A stretch of DNA of 64,000 nt from positions 372,001 to 436,000 of the forward strand of contig BGZK01000209.1 in NCBI GenBank assembly GCA_005406025.1. The letters are read 5' to 3'. Source of the stretch: Eumeta japonica. Its lineage: Eukaryota > Arthropoda > Insecta > Lepidoptera > Psychidae. The notes under the pieces were generated by a model. The model ran no database searches. It was given only the letters and a program-made list of their open reading frames with translations, and was not told the origin of the DNA. A program made the translations under genes and the position numbers. Below are positions 1-10,815 of this stretch, in pieces (the first letter of the stretch is position 1; every line of letters starts with the position of its first letter).

Positions 1-520
1 TGGCACTTACGTCCTTTTGTTGAGAAGCGCAGTTTTTCGGCAATAACTCAAAAACCGTATATCTGACCATGTTCAAAATCATTGTCCTTGAAAGTATTTA
101 TTAAGCGTTACCTTCATTATTTTTTTCCATATTTTTTGGACATACGGCTTAGAAATTAGAGGGGGAGGGCCACAATTTCTGCAATTTTCGGAGCGATTAT
201 TTCCGAAATTATTAACGTAATAAGAAACCTGCTTAAAACCTTCTTTTTTTTTAAAGAACTGTCGAAATATCTGCGATTCGTTGATGGTTGCTGAAATAAT
301 TTTTTTTTCAGCTTCTGTTACATATTCTGTTAAATGTTATTTAACCACCGAATTAAGTAGCCGCTTATACAAGATACCTACACTATAAATTTCATCAATA
401 TACATCTATTCGGTTTTAAATAAAATGTCTGTGACATACGGACAGACGAATGGACGAACGGGCAAACATGACGAAACTATAAGGGTTCCGTTTTTGCCAT
501 TTTGGTTTGGAACCCTAAAA
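1..520 (+). mobile_element. Helitron-like family A element, 3' portion (cut by window start)
   Basis: The right end carries the family A signature: a GACAGACG-type tract near 435-470, then 'ATAAGGGTTCCG', a short T-rich spacer and 'GGAACCCTAAAAA'. GGGTTCC and GGAACCC can pair as a terminal hairpin directly before CTAA. The A/T-rich body (1-430) resembles the body of this lepidopteran family as I remember it. A hairpin followed by CTRR is the Helitron 3' end rule, so I infer a non-autonomous Helitron. No transposase or helicase is encoded. The 5' end lies outside the window. Confidence 0.65.
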
Positions 521-739
521 ACAGGATATTGAAACGGTCTTCAAATCGAGGTTGTACATAATAATTTCACTATCTTAGATTCATTGGTATTGAACTAGTT
601 TTGATTAAAGTATGAAATTTGAACAAAAAATACAAAAAATGTGTTCATGTCGAACGGTCCTAATAAGAAATTTTTGTGCCACGAATTTGGATTCTAGTGA
701 GAAAACTGTTATCCTAATTATAAAATCGAATGCAAAATT

Positions 740-1062
740 TACGAGGGGCAAACGAACATGCCACCAGAAAGTTAGTTGTCACCACTGCTCATGGACACTC
801 GCAACTCCAAAGGAGTTACCAGTGCATTGTCGGCTTCTTGGGCAGGAACAGGACAAGTGGGTGGGTGGGGAGTGACTTGATGGAAAGGAAGAGAGTGGGG
901 ACGATGGAGGTGGAATGGGTCACCAATTTTCTCACTCACTGGACGAAACGTAACAGCAGGAGCATTTAATACTGGCTCTCATGTATTCCGTGAGAGCCGG
1001 TGATCTATCTCGTCGGTCGAGTCGGCTCATCTTCGTGCAGCAGCCGAGTAATCACAACATGC
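740..1062 (+). repeat. Widespread lepidopteran interspersed repeat (LINE/SINE-derived)
   Basis: The stretch 'GTTAGTTGTCACCACTGCTC' followed by a 'GGAGTTACCAGTGCATTGTCGGC' type segment, a G-rich middle (860-920), 'CTCACTGGACGAAACG' and 'GGTCGAGTCGGCTCATCTTCG' matches a repeat I recognise from many moth genomes. A second, shorter copy is at 39475-39720. Open frames at 612-969 lie in it and are not genes. I am sure that it is repetitive, but not of its class. Confidence 0.65.
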
Positions 1063-1254
1063 TCTATCAAATGGCGAAAAAATTGTGAAACTTCTAACTA
1101 ATTTCAAGCATATATATTTACGATGGCTGATATCTATCTATTCCTACATTCCTAGAAGATTCCTTCATAGAACTATTTCGCATATATAAGGTCGGGAGTC
1201 TGAAAAAACAGTATGATTGTTGCTGTGTCAGATTTTTAATCACCCCACCGCCGA

Positions 1255-1536
1255 GATACACCCTCCTACAACCTTTTCATTTCCAATCAAGGGGCTTAGA
1301 ACTTAAGCCCTTCAGGCTGGCCCAGTGAAGGTCGAGGACCGCTGACGGCCGTCGCCATCGATGCGATCACAACGTCCGGAACCGGCGGCTTAACGCGCTT
1401 TACGGGGCATGGAGCGAATCGTTTAGTTAGACTTAAATTAAAAACACATTGTTCACCGCTCATGGCCAGGATCGATCACCGTACATTTCGATCCGAAGAC
1501 GATGCTCTTAGCCACTGCGCCACCACCGCTCCTGAA
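1255..1536 (-). mobile_element. tRNA-derived SINE, copy 1
   Basis: Read on the minus strand the right end begins 'AGGAGCGGTGGTGGCGCAGTG', containing a pol III A-box-like TGGCGCAGTGG (plus-strand 1512-1522). A decayed B-box region follows near 1470-1482. The body contains 'GATCACAACGTCCGG', shared with the copy at 43440. Five copies occur in this window (1.3, 32.7, 43.4, 52.0 and 54.4 kb), all with the tRNA head to the right. SINEs encode no protein. Confidence 0.65.
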
Positions 1537-1793
1537 CGATAACTACATGTGTACGTGTACATTTAAACCAAGACTTTAAAAAATCTTAGTTGATACCCGG
1601 CAAAAAAAAACACAATGAAAACTTTTCCATTGCTACTATTTATGCACCTAACGAGCTATGAGGCCATTTTAATTGGGTTGCAGTCGCCTTCCTATTCACG
1701 AGGACAATTTTATTGCAACTAAAACTCGATACAATGCGCGTGCACCGTATGTAAATATAAATGCAAAGCATATTTATTGTACGCTATAAAAAC

Positions 1794-2217
1794 CGGACAA
1801 GTGCGAATAGGATTCGCAGCTGAGGATCCCGCACAAAATTAATTACGTGATATATGTATAACTACAAATTAACGATTTTCAGATTTTTTTCTTCACTTGT
1901 GCTATGAGAAGGTTTCTTATTACCAAATTTCATGATTCTAGGCTCAGAATTCTAGGTCCATGGGAAAGATCCTATAGATTTAAATTCCTTTAAAAGTATC
2001 AAAACATGCGGCATAAACGGCAGTAACTTTTAATTAAGGTGATTCAGAAGTTTTATTGTTTTTAACAGCTCAAGGGTTTGCAGATGGGAATAATTTGATA
2101 TTAATTACAACTCGATAGCTCCATGCGTTCCTGAAAAAAGAGTCTCGGCACAGGCAAACGGACAACGAGGTGATTATATAAGGGTTCCCATTTTCCTTTC
2201 AAGGTACGGAACCCTAA
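1794..2217 (+). mobile_element. Helitron-like family A element, near full length
   Basis: It begins 'CCGGACAAGTGCGAATAGGA', an eroded form of the family 5' end, and ends 'AGGGTTCCCATTTTCC...ACGGAACCCTAA' with the terminal hairpin before CTAA. It is about 420 bp long and non-coding. The microsatellite-like GACAGA tract of the family is reduced here to 'GGACAACGAGG'. Confidence 0.7.
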
Positions 2218-2842
2218 AAATCAATATCGAAGACTCTTCTTGTGGGCTGATTGGTTACAATTGACAAATATACCGATCTATTCCATTGCAAGTGAAGGCT
2301 GGGTTTTCTGCACAAACGCAATGGCCTCACTACCAGCGGTAGGATATATATCTGAAATCAATACTTATGAAGTCGCAAATGTTTTTCAATTTATTACCTG
2401 GTATAGATTGTATACGTTTAATATTTATGAGTTAAAAAATATTTTGTCTCTTGAAATATCAAATATTTTCTAGTCATATTTTCAAGAAAATACAATTTAT
2501 ATTTTTCATATAAGTTTTGCTGCGAGCCTGGATTGTTCACAAATAAATAATGACCGCAATCACTAATCTATCTACAAAATTCTACGAATGAGTTAAAATA
2601 CAAATGAATAAATAACGAGTGAGCTCGTCCTCCTATTAAAGCAATGCAATTTTTTTATTTATTTTCTCATGATGATTCAAATTAAACCTTGTCTTCATAA
2701 ATATAATATGCGGATTCAGAATTTGATGATAGGAATCACATATAATTTAATATTGTATGAAAAAGGGGTTCTGTGGTGGGGGGTACTTCCTGGGGTTCTG
2801 TGGTGATGTTAAACCACATTTAATTCAAATATAATCAAGAAT
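2218..2842. other. AT-rich intergenic or intronic stretch with a short direct repeat
   Basis: No gene is seen. The 14-mer 'GGGGTTCTGTGGTG' occurs twice (2766-2779 and 2793-2806), a 27-bp tandem step. The short open frame at 2240-2473 has no recognisable features. Confidence 0.5.
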
Positions 2843-2885
2843 ATGAATTAAATTATTATATATATATATATATATAATTTAATTC

Positions 2886-2961
<76 letters not shown>

Positions 2962-2992
2962 TAGTATCTAGTATATACATGTACTAGATACT
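2843..2992. repeat. (TA)n microsatellite with nested inverted repeats
   Basis: Two TA tracts (about 2856-2876 and 2891-2960) are interrupted by an AATTTAATTCAT segment that is the inverse of the flank ATGAATTAAATT at 2843. The right flank holds an 11-bp perfect inverted repeat (AGTATCTAGTA at 2963-2973, TACTAGATACT at 2982-2992). The whole region can extrude as a cruciform. Confidence 0.85.
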
Positions 2993-3736
2993 TAAGGAAA
3001 AACCAATACGCATATTCATAACGCGTAATTATTCGAAGAGATTTAAAACTACATCGGGCGTTTCAAAGGTGCACTTTAAAGTATTGAAGCTTGCTGTTTT
3101 GCTTTCTGATGAAAATATGAGTTGTACGAGATATACAGTTGGTATATTCTGTGACCTTGTCCGTTATTGATCACCAGTCGTTCTTTTGATTAGACGAAGT
3201 GAACTCCGAAAACTAGTCTGACAAGTGTCTCTCTAACTCATAAAGCAACGAACGATAGAAAAAAAAAAGTTGGATAATGCCCAATTTTCCACAACAGAGT
3301 TGCATTTTACGAGATATTCGCAAAGCTTCCTAATGAATGCGGACCTGCTTACAAATTTCTTGGATCTGGCTACTAAAATCAAAATGCGTTACGTATCCAA
3401 AAGCAACATGTAAACAATTGGACAAAAGAAATTAGACTTTAATTGTATAGTAATATTGAAAGCTGCATTTACAATTATTTATAAACTTACGAAACGAAAG
3501 AAACAGGTAGGATAGCAATATCTATATATTTTTTTTTCAAAATCCATCTAGCACTAAAAACAATCCGAAATAAACGTATAAAACAATTTTTTTTGTGACC
3601 GGCTCTGTGAGCGTATTTGACGTCACAGTTTTGTTAAGTCACTATGCTATATGCTCGTGGTCCCTGTTCGGAGCAGAAAAATAAGCATAAAAAAAATGCT
3701 CACTTCATCATCGAAAGCGTCGAGTTTTGTGACTGT
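2993..3736. other. AT-rich stretch, no gene seen
   Basis: Nothing is recognisable beyond a small GC-richer patch at 3595-3680 with a CRE-like TTTGACGTCACAG near 3615 and a TATA-like 'CTATGCTATAT'. Confidence 0.4.
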
Positions 3737-3769
3737 CTTACCTGAAAAAGGAGAAACGTAAATCATTAG
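3737..3769 (-). other. Recursive (ratchet) splice site candidate 1
   Basis: On the minus strand the sequence reads CTAAT (plus 3765-3769), about 20 nt, a pyrimidine tract 'TTTCTCCTTTTTCAG', then GTAAGACAG. The 3' splice site abuts the 5' splice site with zero nucleotides between (junction 3742/3741). CTAAT is the insect branch-point consensus, about 24 nt from the AG. This arrangement is the hallmark of recursive splice sites in long Drosophila introns. A similar site is at 61246-61275 on the same strand. Confidence 0.4.
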
Positions 3770-4372
3770 CATTGAAATTGATATTCAAACGAATAAATCT
3801 TAAACTATAGACAAATCTACATAAACGTCGTATAGACAGTTTCAGAAAGCAATTAATTTTGACCACAAATCATTTATGAATTCATATTTTGTTTCTGCCG
3901 TCTCGTTGAAAATAAATAACGGTGTCAAATTTTCTATTCGTGAAATTGATATATTGATAGTCTGTTTTTTTCCTACTTTTTTATTTGATACGGCCGTGTA
4001 TACCGATTTCAAGGTTCCTTGAAAAAAAAAATTTTTATATAAATACTAGATGACCATCTAATATTTATATACAGAACTATTGTTGTTGACCAACATCAAC
4101 AGTTTTTTCGTTACTATAACAATATACGCATCATGCCCCCTAGCGTTTCTTATTTTTATCAATATTTAGATTATTTAGTTTCAAATCAATAATAATAAAT
4201 TTTTTTACTGAGTGTAAGTTTGTGTCCGATTATTTTTCTTTATTACGCTTTCTCTAAACATATATGTTGGCTGAAAGTAAATACAAGACTAATGAAATAA
4301 TAAAAGAATAATGAAAAAGCTAACATAAATAACACAATAAAGATAGAACTGATAGGTGCTGGGGAAGAATGA

Positions 4373-5085
4373 TTCAAGAGTGTCAACCATGTCGATGGAT
4401 GTCGCAGCGTAGACGACGTTCCATCACCCCAGGACCTGATAAAGGATGTTCGTTCCAGACCGCCCAGAATCGTACGTCGGAGATATCTAGGGGGTGGTGT
4501 ACATTCAAGCGGTGGACGTGCAATCTCGCAAACGAACGGTGCACGTCCACGTCAGGGTTCTGTCAGGTTTCGCTCAGTCAGTACTAGTCAGGGGCTGGTC
4601 ACATCAAAATGATAATCTTTTACATAAAAAAGTAAAGGCGATTGTCGAACTAATTCTTTAAATGATAAATTAGAATTCATTGTTTCTTGACACTACGTAA
4701 ACTCGTATATTTGCGACGCCCCCGTTTTGTACCATCAGAGTCGCCTCAACATAGTATTAACAGTTATTCTTTTAGAAAAACGAACGCGCGTCAGTCGGAA
4801 TTTAGACTCTGCACGCCACGCAGGCTGTCTAATTTAAGCGACACTTTTTCTTCACTTTTTCGTACTTAATATCTCTAAAATATCTACACTAAAATGTTAT
4901 AGTGATATTTCTGTAATGGCGACGTCACCTACAGAACCGGCGGCACGGGAGCCAGACTGGCGCTGACCGAAGTTTTTTTTTCCACGATGAACGTCCAAAA
5001 CGAGCCTGATGAACGGTACCAAGTCATAAATCCAGCATGGGAGCTAGAGGTCGGGCCTAGGCGCAGTGGTCCGCGCGGTCGGTGA
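4373..5085 (+). CDS. Possible coding block: three successive unrecognised open frames
   Basis: Three open stretches follow one another on the plus strand. 4373-4612 has 79 codons and is Arg/Ser-rich, with an SPQDLIKD segment near its start. 4669-4869 ends in a Ser/Arg-rich tail RRLSNLSDTFSSLFRT before TAA. 4906-5085 includes ALTEVFF and a PDERYQVINPAWELEVG segment; a possible acceptor CCTACAG lies at 4928-4934. None has a convincing start codon or strong pyrimidine tract, and I recognise no family. The lengths are not beyond chance in GC-richer DNA. It may equally be conserved regulatory sequence or an eroded element. Confidence 0.2.
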
Positions 5086-5159
5086 CCCCGCGCGCCGCTC
5101 CACCGAGAGCGACTAATCACCGGACCCGCGGCTGCGGCGACCGCTAATTTGCCCCTGAT

Positions 5160-6229
5160 AATAGTCCTTCGATTAGGATACCAATCGCGATAATATATAA
5201 TTTTCTGTCATAGAACGTGTTCACAGCTTTAGAATTGACTATTTTTTATGACTAACCGATAAAAATGACTGTACCTTACTTAGAATCAACGTTGCCAATG
5301 TATTTTTTTTTGCGACCGTTGCAGGATATCTTTAATGTTTGAATCGATTTTTATTTAGTCAAATTTTAAAGCAGATTAGCTATTGTTGTAACGCTTTTGA
5401 AACAATATCTTTAATTTTAATTTAATTTACCACCTTAACTTATTTAATTGCTCATTAAATGATCTCATCGCATAAATTGCATTTTAATCGTAACTTTATT
5501 GTCACGTTTTATTTGAACTTATTACATGTATTTTACGAAAAAAAATTCGCATTTTTATATTGTTCTATCAAAAAGCACACTTTTGTGATGGTTCACGAAT
5601 CAATAAATATTTCTAAAATTAAAATTTATAAAAGTCATAATCGATGATATGATAATAACCACGTTATTTACGGCCACACCACGTACGACTTTGTTGCATT
5701 TTACAGTTAAATTTTTTTTTTAATTATTTAATAACAATAACAAAAATGTGTTCATTACTTGCATGAATATCCTCAAAATTGAAAAATAGATTACAGCGAT
5801 TTTTTTTGTTGGATATATTTCAATTTTTAGGCTGCTGAAGGTTAGGTTAAGTTTACTTTGATTTTTCACAATTATAATATTACAAAACATATATGCATGC
5901 GCAGTATATCTGTTTATTACATCAAAATATACATAAAACTTAGCCTCTTCCATGATAAAATATTAATATTTGAAAAAGTCTACTGATTGCACCACCATAA
6001 AAATATATTTTGTTTCTAAAAATTATTTTTCTCAATAAACATTGATAAAACATCCAGATATGAATAATAATAAAATTATGTTCAACTTCATCTCTAAATG
6101 TTTAGTAATTGTTTTTATAAAGTGTACCACAAAAAAGTGTCACTTAGTTTAGTAGAGTTACTTGCTTCGTTAGTCCAATAATTATAAATCGAAAAAAAAA
6201 ACCTTATAGTTGTAAGTGTATAAGACAAG
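5160..6229. other. AT-rich stretch, no gene seen
   Basis: Low-complexity A/T runs dominate. The small open frames at 5459-5647 (plus) and 5720-5953 (minus) have A/T-driven composition. A lone 'GGTTAGGTTAAG' at about 5839 is not a telomeric array. Confidence 0.4.
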
Positions 6230-6600
6230 TACATGCCGTGACGAAACTTGACAGTCATAATGCATGCATCGATTTCGCACATTCAACAAAGCTGCCTTTC
6301 GCCGTCACGGGACCTGCACTCTCTCAACCCAGTCACTTGCATATAGAGTAGTAGGCTTAACAATTTTGCCGAAACACACCGCCTGAATTTTGAAAACACG
6401 CTCAATGATCATCATCTCAGGTTTGGCCTTCAACTGCACAGTAGCTGAAGATATGCATTCGTAAAATAAGGTCGTCGTCCCATTTCCCGCGCTCCGAGAG
6501 GACCGATTGGCAGAAGATTAAATGTCGAGCGACGACCGCCGCGCCCGTTGGCACCGCGCGGACGCGAACGGCCGGCCGGTTGCTATTTGATACTGTTTAT
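6230..6600. promoter_or_regulatory. GC-rich unique island, putative cis-regulatory element
   Basis: Unlike its AT-rich flanks, this segment is CpG-dense, peaking at 6525-6585 with GGCCGGCCGG. It has no open frame with coding character and no repeat signature. It contains ATGCATCGAT-type words near 6260. Regulatory identity is inferred only from composition and context. Confidence 0.25.
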
Positions 6601-6759
6601 ATAAAGATTTAACTGTAAAAATTCGACAAAAATAACTGATATTATTATAACACTAGCGTAATGATAGGTATTTTTTTTCAAAAAAGACATGTATACAAAA
6701 ACACATGTAGACTTCCATTAGATTAGCACCATAGAATACTAAAGTTCAGAAATGCTCAT

Positions 6760-6790
6760 TTATGACGTAAGCTCCTTTTATGACGTCACG
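6760..6790. promoter_or_regulatory. Paired CRE/ATF-like sites
   Basis: TTATGACGTAAG (6760-6771) and TTTATGACGTCACG (6777-6790) share an 11-bp core and are spaced 18 bp, close to two helical turns. The second contains the full palindrome TGACGTCA bound by CREB/ATF bZIP factors. Function is not shown. Confidence 0.3.
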
Positions 6791-7394
6791 ATCATTAAAA
6801 AGGTATTTTAGGAAAATGCTCGAGGAACCTCAAAAAACAATTGATGATTTTCAAGGTAAGATCTTAATGCGGATATGTTAGGGATAAATTATTACAGTTA
6901 TCTATTAACTTGATCATAGATTTTAAAGTCAACGAAGATAAAAATAACGATAGAAGCAGAATCAGAAAATGGGTGGATCCCAGGTGGATGAAGGTACGGT
7001 AGACCATTGTCTAATTATTTATAGAAGTTATATTTCTTTTGACGTAGTTATGAAAAAAAAAAAAATGATATGAGTGAATTTTAACGTGGTGACACGAACT
7101 ATAGTATTAAGTTCTCGCAAGAGGTTTAGCCCTTACAACTTCAGCCCACTAATAACTGTTGTGCCATTAAGGTTTTCCACCAGATGACGCATATAATTAT
7201 AATAAATTAACAATAATTTGTAAGTCCCTGGTTGTCTGTCGATTGATATTATATCCCGCTCTTTATGTCCTTAATAAAACAATATATCACAGCACAAGTA
7301 ACGAAAAAAATCTATAAATTGTTCATTCTTAGTTACATCTGATAAAAAAATTATTTTTGCTATTACATTACTGACATTTACACTTATAGTATGG

Positions 7395-7653
7395 ACCATG
7401 ATGTACACCTATGTGTGGGAGAATAATTTTAATTTCCTGTTAGGAACAATGTAAAAGTTTCAAATACTCGAATATTTAATATTTTTAAGCAAGAGGAAAA
7501 CAAAAAGTTTCGAATTTCAGAGACCTTCATCTCGCCAGTATCGGTATAGAAAACAGACAAAAATCGTTGAGAATCTTTATAGGTAAAGTACATAATTAAG
7601 TTGATACGGAACACTCAAAATGAGTGTTCTATGCGCATTTATCCAGTTCTTTT
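7395..7653 (-). mobile_element. Helitron-like family A fragment (5' part)
   Basis: On the minus strand it begins near 'GAACTGGATAAATGCGCATA', then 'TGTTCCGTATCAACTTAATT' and a 'TTTTTGTCTGTTTTC' segment. These correspond in the same order to the copy at 40482-41110. The 3' hairpin and CTAA are not found, so the element is truncated. The minus-strand open frame 7429-7614 lies inside it and is not a gene. Confidence 0.55.
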
Positions 7654-7850
7654 TTTTACTGATTTTTCTTATTTTGATATATTTTCTCTTAGTTTTACTA
7701 CTCCCCACTGAAGAAACAAATTACAATTTTTATTTTCGAGATCGTCTCGAAAAGTAATGTACAAGTAATTTCCCTATAAAAATACGAACGAACTCCGTTA
7801 AAGTGGTAGTGTGTTGGTAGCTGGATGCCGTTATCAGCGAATGCAGTATA

Positions 7851-7881
7851 TGTTTTAGTGCTCTCGCAGAGCACTAAAACA
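7851..7881. repeat. 13-bp perfect hairpin
   Basis: TGTTTTAGTGCTC (7851-7863) and GAGCACTAAAACA (7869-7881) are exact inverse complements around a TCGCA loop. Its function is unknown. It is too short for a typical microRNA precursor. Confidence 0.6.
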
Positions 7882-8149
7882 CATTAAAGAAAACACTAAA
7901 TTCTTTATGATTAAAGATACAATTGGAACACAAATTGCTGTTCAATGGGCTTCCACATCTTGATGTTTTTTTTCTAATTGTTTTTTGCATAATTTCTTAG
8001 GTTTTTTCCTTTTCTCTAGCTGAAGAGTTTAATGCTCGCACTAGGTATACGTTTGCGAAGGAATGACAAAGTATTTTCAAAAGTTACGAAGGTAACACCG
8101 AATTCCTTGTTTGTTTAATAAGCAATTAAGTGTGAGTATTCTACTGTGT

Positions 8150-8500
8150 GAGGTGTTAATTCACGGATATTCATAATTAAGCTTTTGCTTGCGTCAACAT
8201 GCAGCGTGCAACCCATCGCCGAATCTATTCTTCTACTATGAACCCCTATCCAACGAATTGAATATTGATTGAAGAGAATTTCAGATGTGATTGTTTTAAC
8301 ACTCCTTACGCCCTGGTGGATGTGACTGTTTGCATTTTCCTGAGAATGTGCCTAGTTGGCATGAAACGTACATAAAAATAACAATATTCAATTCGTCGAA
8401 TAGGGATTCCTTGTGGATGAAAGGATTGAAGGGTCAGCGGTGGGTTGCATACTGCATCTTGATGCATGTTACAGACAAACCTCTAATTAAGCGTGAGGTA
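8150..8500. mobile_element. Foldback MITE with about 95-105 bp terminal inverted repeats
   Basis: Arm one (about 8174-8268) and arm two (about 8382-8488) are inverse complements with substitutions. Shared blocks in order are AATTAAG/AATTAGA, ACATGCAG, TGCAACCCA, ATCCCTAT/CCCCTATC and CGAATTGAATATTG. The inner ends pair best. The loop of about 113 bp (8269-8381) is unrelated. No transposase is present. The outer limits and any target duplication could not be fixed. The plus-strand open frame at 8330-8536 is a by-product of arm two. Confidence 0.6.
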
Positions 8501-9230
8501 CGTTGCATTGAACATGCGAGTTTGATAACGTTATAAGAAAATTTGTAATTTTAAAAGTAATTATACAACTTTTATCACATCTCCCCTTCAAAATTGCCCG
8601 TGCGGATACTATCTTGGATGGATTTACCAGATTTCCTAGTGTCTATTTCAATACTTTATCTTCTAAATTTTCACATTTCGGCTTTACTTACATATTGCAT
8701 CAGGACTACGTCGATATTTCAGTGTAGAAATGTTTTTGATGAAACACTAAAAGTGCATCGATTACAAACATCAGTGATGCAACAAAACTCATTTTAGGAT
8801 GCAAAAGTCACATTAATTTTAAATTGCGCCCAGACTTTTAATTTTCTATATATTTTATTAAAGACCGAAAGATGTTCTAAATAATATAAGAGCACTGCTT
8901 CACTTTAAATAATGGCTCGCGTACGACTGTAAATGTTTCGTTTCTCAGTTTCATAGCACTTTAGTGTATGTGATTTCGTTGTTTAAATGAGCATATACAC
9001 TTAAATACATCGATACGTTCACCGGAGTAGAAATCTGCATTAAACGATGCGCTGCGCAACGATTACTGCTTATTCTAACACTTTAGCCCGTGCTGCGGTC
9101 ATTATAAAACAGTCCGTTAGTGTCCTTATCATAATTGTAAAATTTAATCGCAAAACTAATTGGACAGATATTTATAAATTGCTCTTGATATTCGATTTTT
9201 TGATGCTTTGAAATTCATTAAAAAAATTGA
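8500..9230. other. AT-rich stretch, no gene seen
   Basis: No repeat, RNA gene or convincing open frame was found. The 67-codon frame at 8594-8797 has no recognisable motif. Confidence 0.4.
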
Positions 9231-9320
9231 CAGCGGTGGCGGTAGTGATCGAAACAGTCACCTACGAAACAGAAGGCGTAACGAATGAGAATCATGACCA
9301 AAGAACTATACACAAATATG

Positions 9321-9362
9321 TTTTGATTTAAGTCAAACTTTTGTTTGACTTAAATCAAAACT
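9321..9362. repeat. 19-bp perfect hairpin with 4-nt loop
   Basis: GTTTTGATTTAAGTCAAAC (9321-9339) and its exact inverse complement (9344-9362) flank a TTTT loop. The arms are AT-rich with no mismatch, so the structure is young or maintained. It borders the GC-rich block that follows. Confidence 0.75.
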
Positions 9363-9860
9363 GTGGCTCAAGAACAAATGACAATGTCGGTCCCGAATAT
9401 TGTCACCGTACTGGTGACAAAGGTCGTTACGTGAAGGATGGTCAAGCTACTTGGTCTGAAGGAAAAATATTCTACAAGGATGTGTTTCGGCAGCGAGGCA
9501 ATAAAAACTTCAAGAGCAAAAACACTCGCTGTAAAAGCCGCAGACGTGCATATCCGCTAGCGGGACCGGCCCCGTCCGTGCAGTGATTCGGGATTATCGG
9601 CGGTGTACAACGACGAAACGTAAACATGAGCTTATGTGCGTGCTGTAGTACAAAAAGGCTATATCTCAGCGTGGGTGTCTGCACAGAGAGCGAATTGCTG
9701 ATTTTGAACTACAAGCTAGGAGAAACCGCGCGGACGTGGCACCCGATGAACTAACTGTACGCAGTTACCGCTCATCACGAGTGCATTGCTACACCGCCGA
9801 CAGCTGGCTGACTACTGATGCAGGTTTTCAATCTGCCATTCAGTTTCAAAGCTAACGACA
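9363..9860. other. GC-rich block of unknown nature
   Basis: This block is clearly richer in GC than its surroundings and partly open in all three plus frames. One frame (9341-9586) ends CKSRRRAYPLAGPAPSVQ, and another (from about 9675) reads GCLHRERIADFELQARRNRADVAPDEL. Neither is a family I recognise. Frames are interrupted, so it could be an eroded element or pseudogene, or a regulatory island. 'GTCACCGTACTGGTGAC' near 9399 is a small palindrome. Confidence 0.3.
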
Positions 9861-10815
9861 CTTAGTGTATGCAAATAATGATTCTAGAGAGACTCAAATA
9901 ATATTTCTAAATATAATATTTTCAATAATTCACAAACATAAATAGCATAACGTTGATTGACATGATCATAATTATAATGGAGTAAATTTACAAATATTAT
10001 CATTGTTATTTCATTTTATTATGAAGTGCTTAGTATGTTGTAAATCCGTATTAATGTAAATTACACGTGCCAGCTTTCGCCACCTGCGCAAGGCGTTGTG
10101 GAATTTCCAGCTCATCGCTTTCTAATAATAATGCCTTTTACCTTTTCCTTGTAATTCAACTTGTTCAGTTATGACACTTTTTTTAATCATCAAAGAATTG
10201 TTCTCATTTTAAATATGTAGTAATGTGACTTTGATTCATAATTACATTATACGCGTGTGGAGAATGTTCGTCTATTTACTTATTTCTACATATTACCTAT
10301 CTCAAAATAAGATTGTCAATTATTTGAGTTATCGAAGATCATATGCCTATTATCATTAGTCACCAAGCACTTCGAATTAATTCGTCGCTTCAAGAAAACA
10401 AAAAATAATGTAAAGATAATGGTTTTTTTTTAATTCCATCACGCCGTGCAAGACGACCACAATTCTATATCGCAATCGGAATCGATTCCCAAACAAGTAC
10501 ACCGCAAAATACAATACCGACAGTTATCACCACTACTATATACAAGAAATTGGACGTAATAACATTATTCGAATAATGTATATTGAATCCACGACTTGAA
10601 GAAGGGTTACAGGTACCATTAGAAAGATATGGCCATGAATAGATACCGCACAGAAGTGCAGTAGGAACTATAACATCGACGAGTATGTATGAATGTAAAA
10701 TTATATGAATATAAATGTAATATGAATGGAAGGGTCATAATGTACTTTAATGTTTTTTACTGCGAAGTAACCATTCGCTTTCTTTTGACGTAGATACGTA
10801 TATGTTTTCATTTGT
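9861..10815. other. AT-rich stretch, no gene seen
   Basis: Only A/T-rich sequence with no open frame, repeat signature or RNA gene recognised. Confidence 0.4.

Noticed and set aside
612..969. Two overlapping plus-strand open frames
   Set aside because: They lie within a recognisable interspersed repeat and show no protein family.
5839..5851. TTAGG-like word (and CCTAACCTAAC at about 16442) suggesting telomeric repeat
   Set aside because: Only one or two units; no array.
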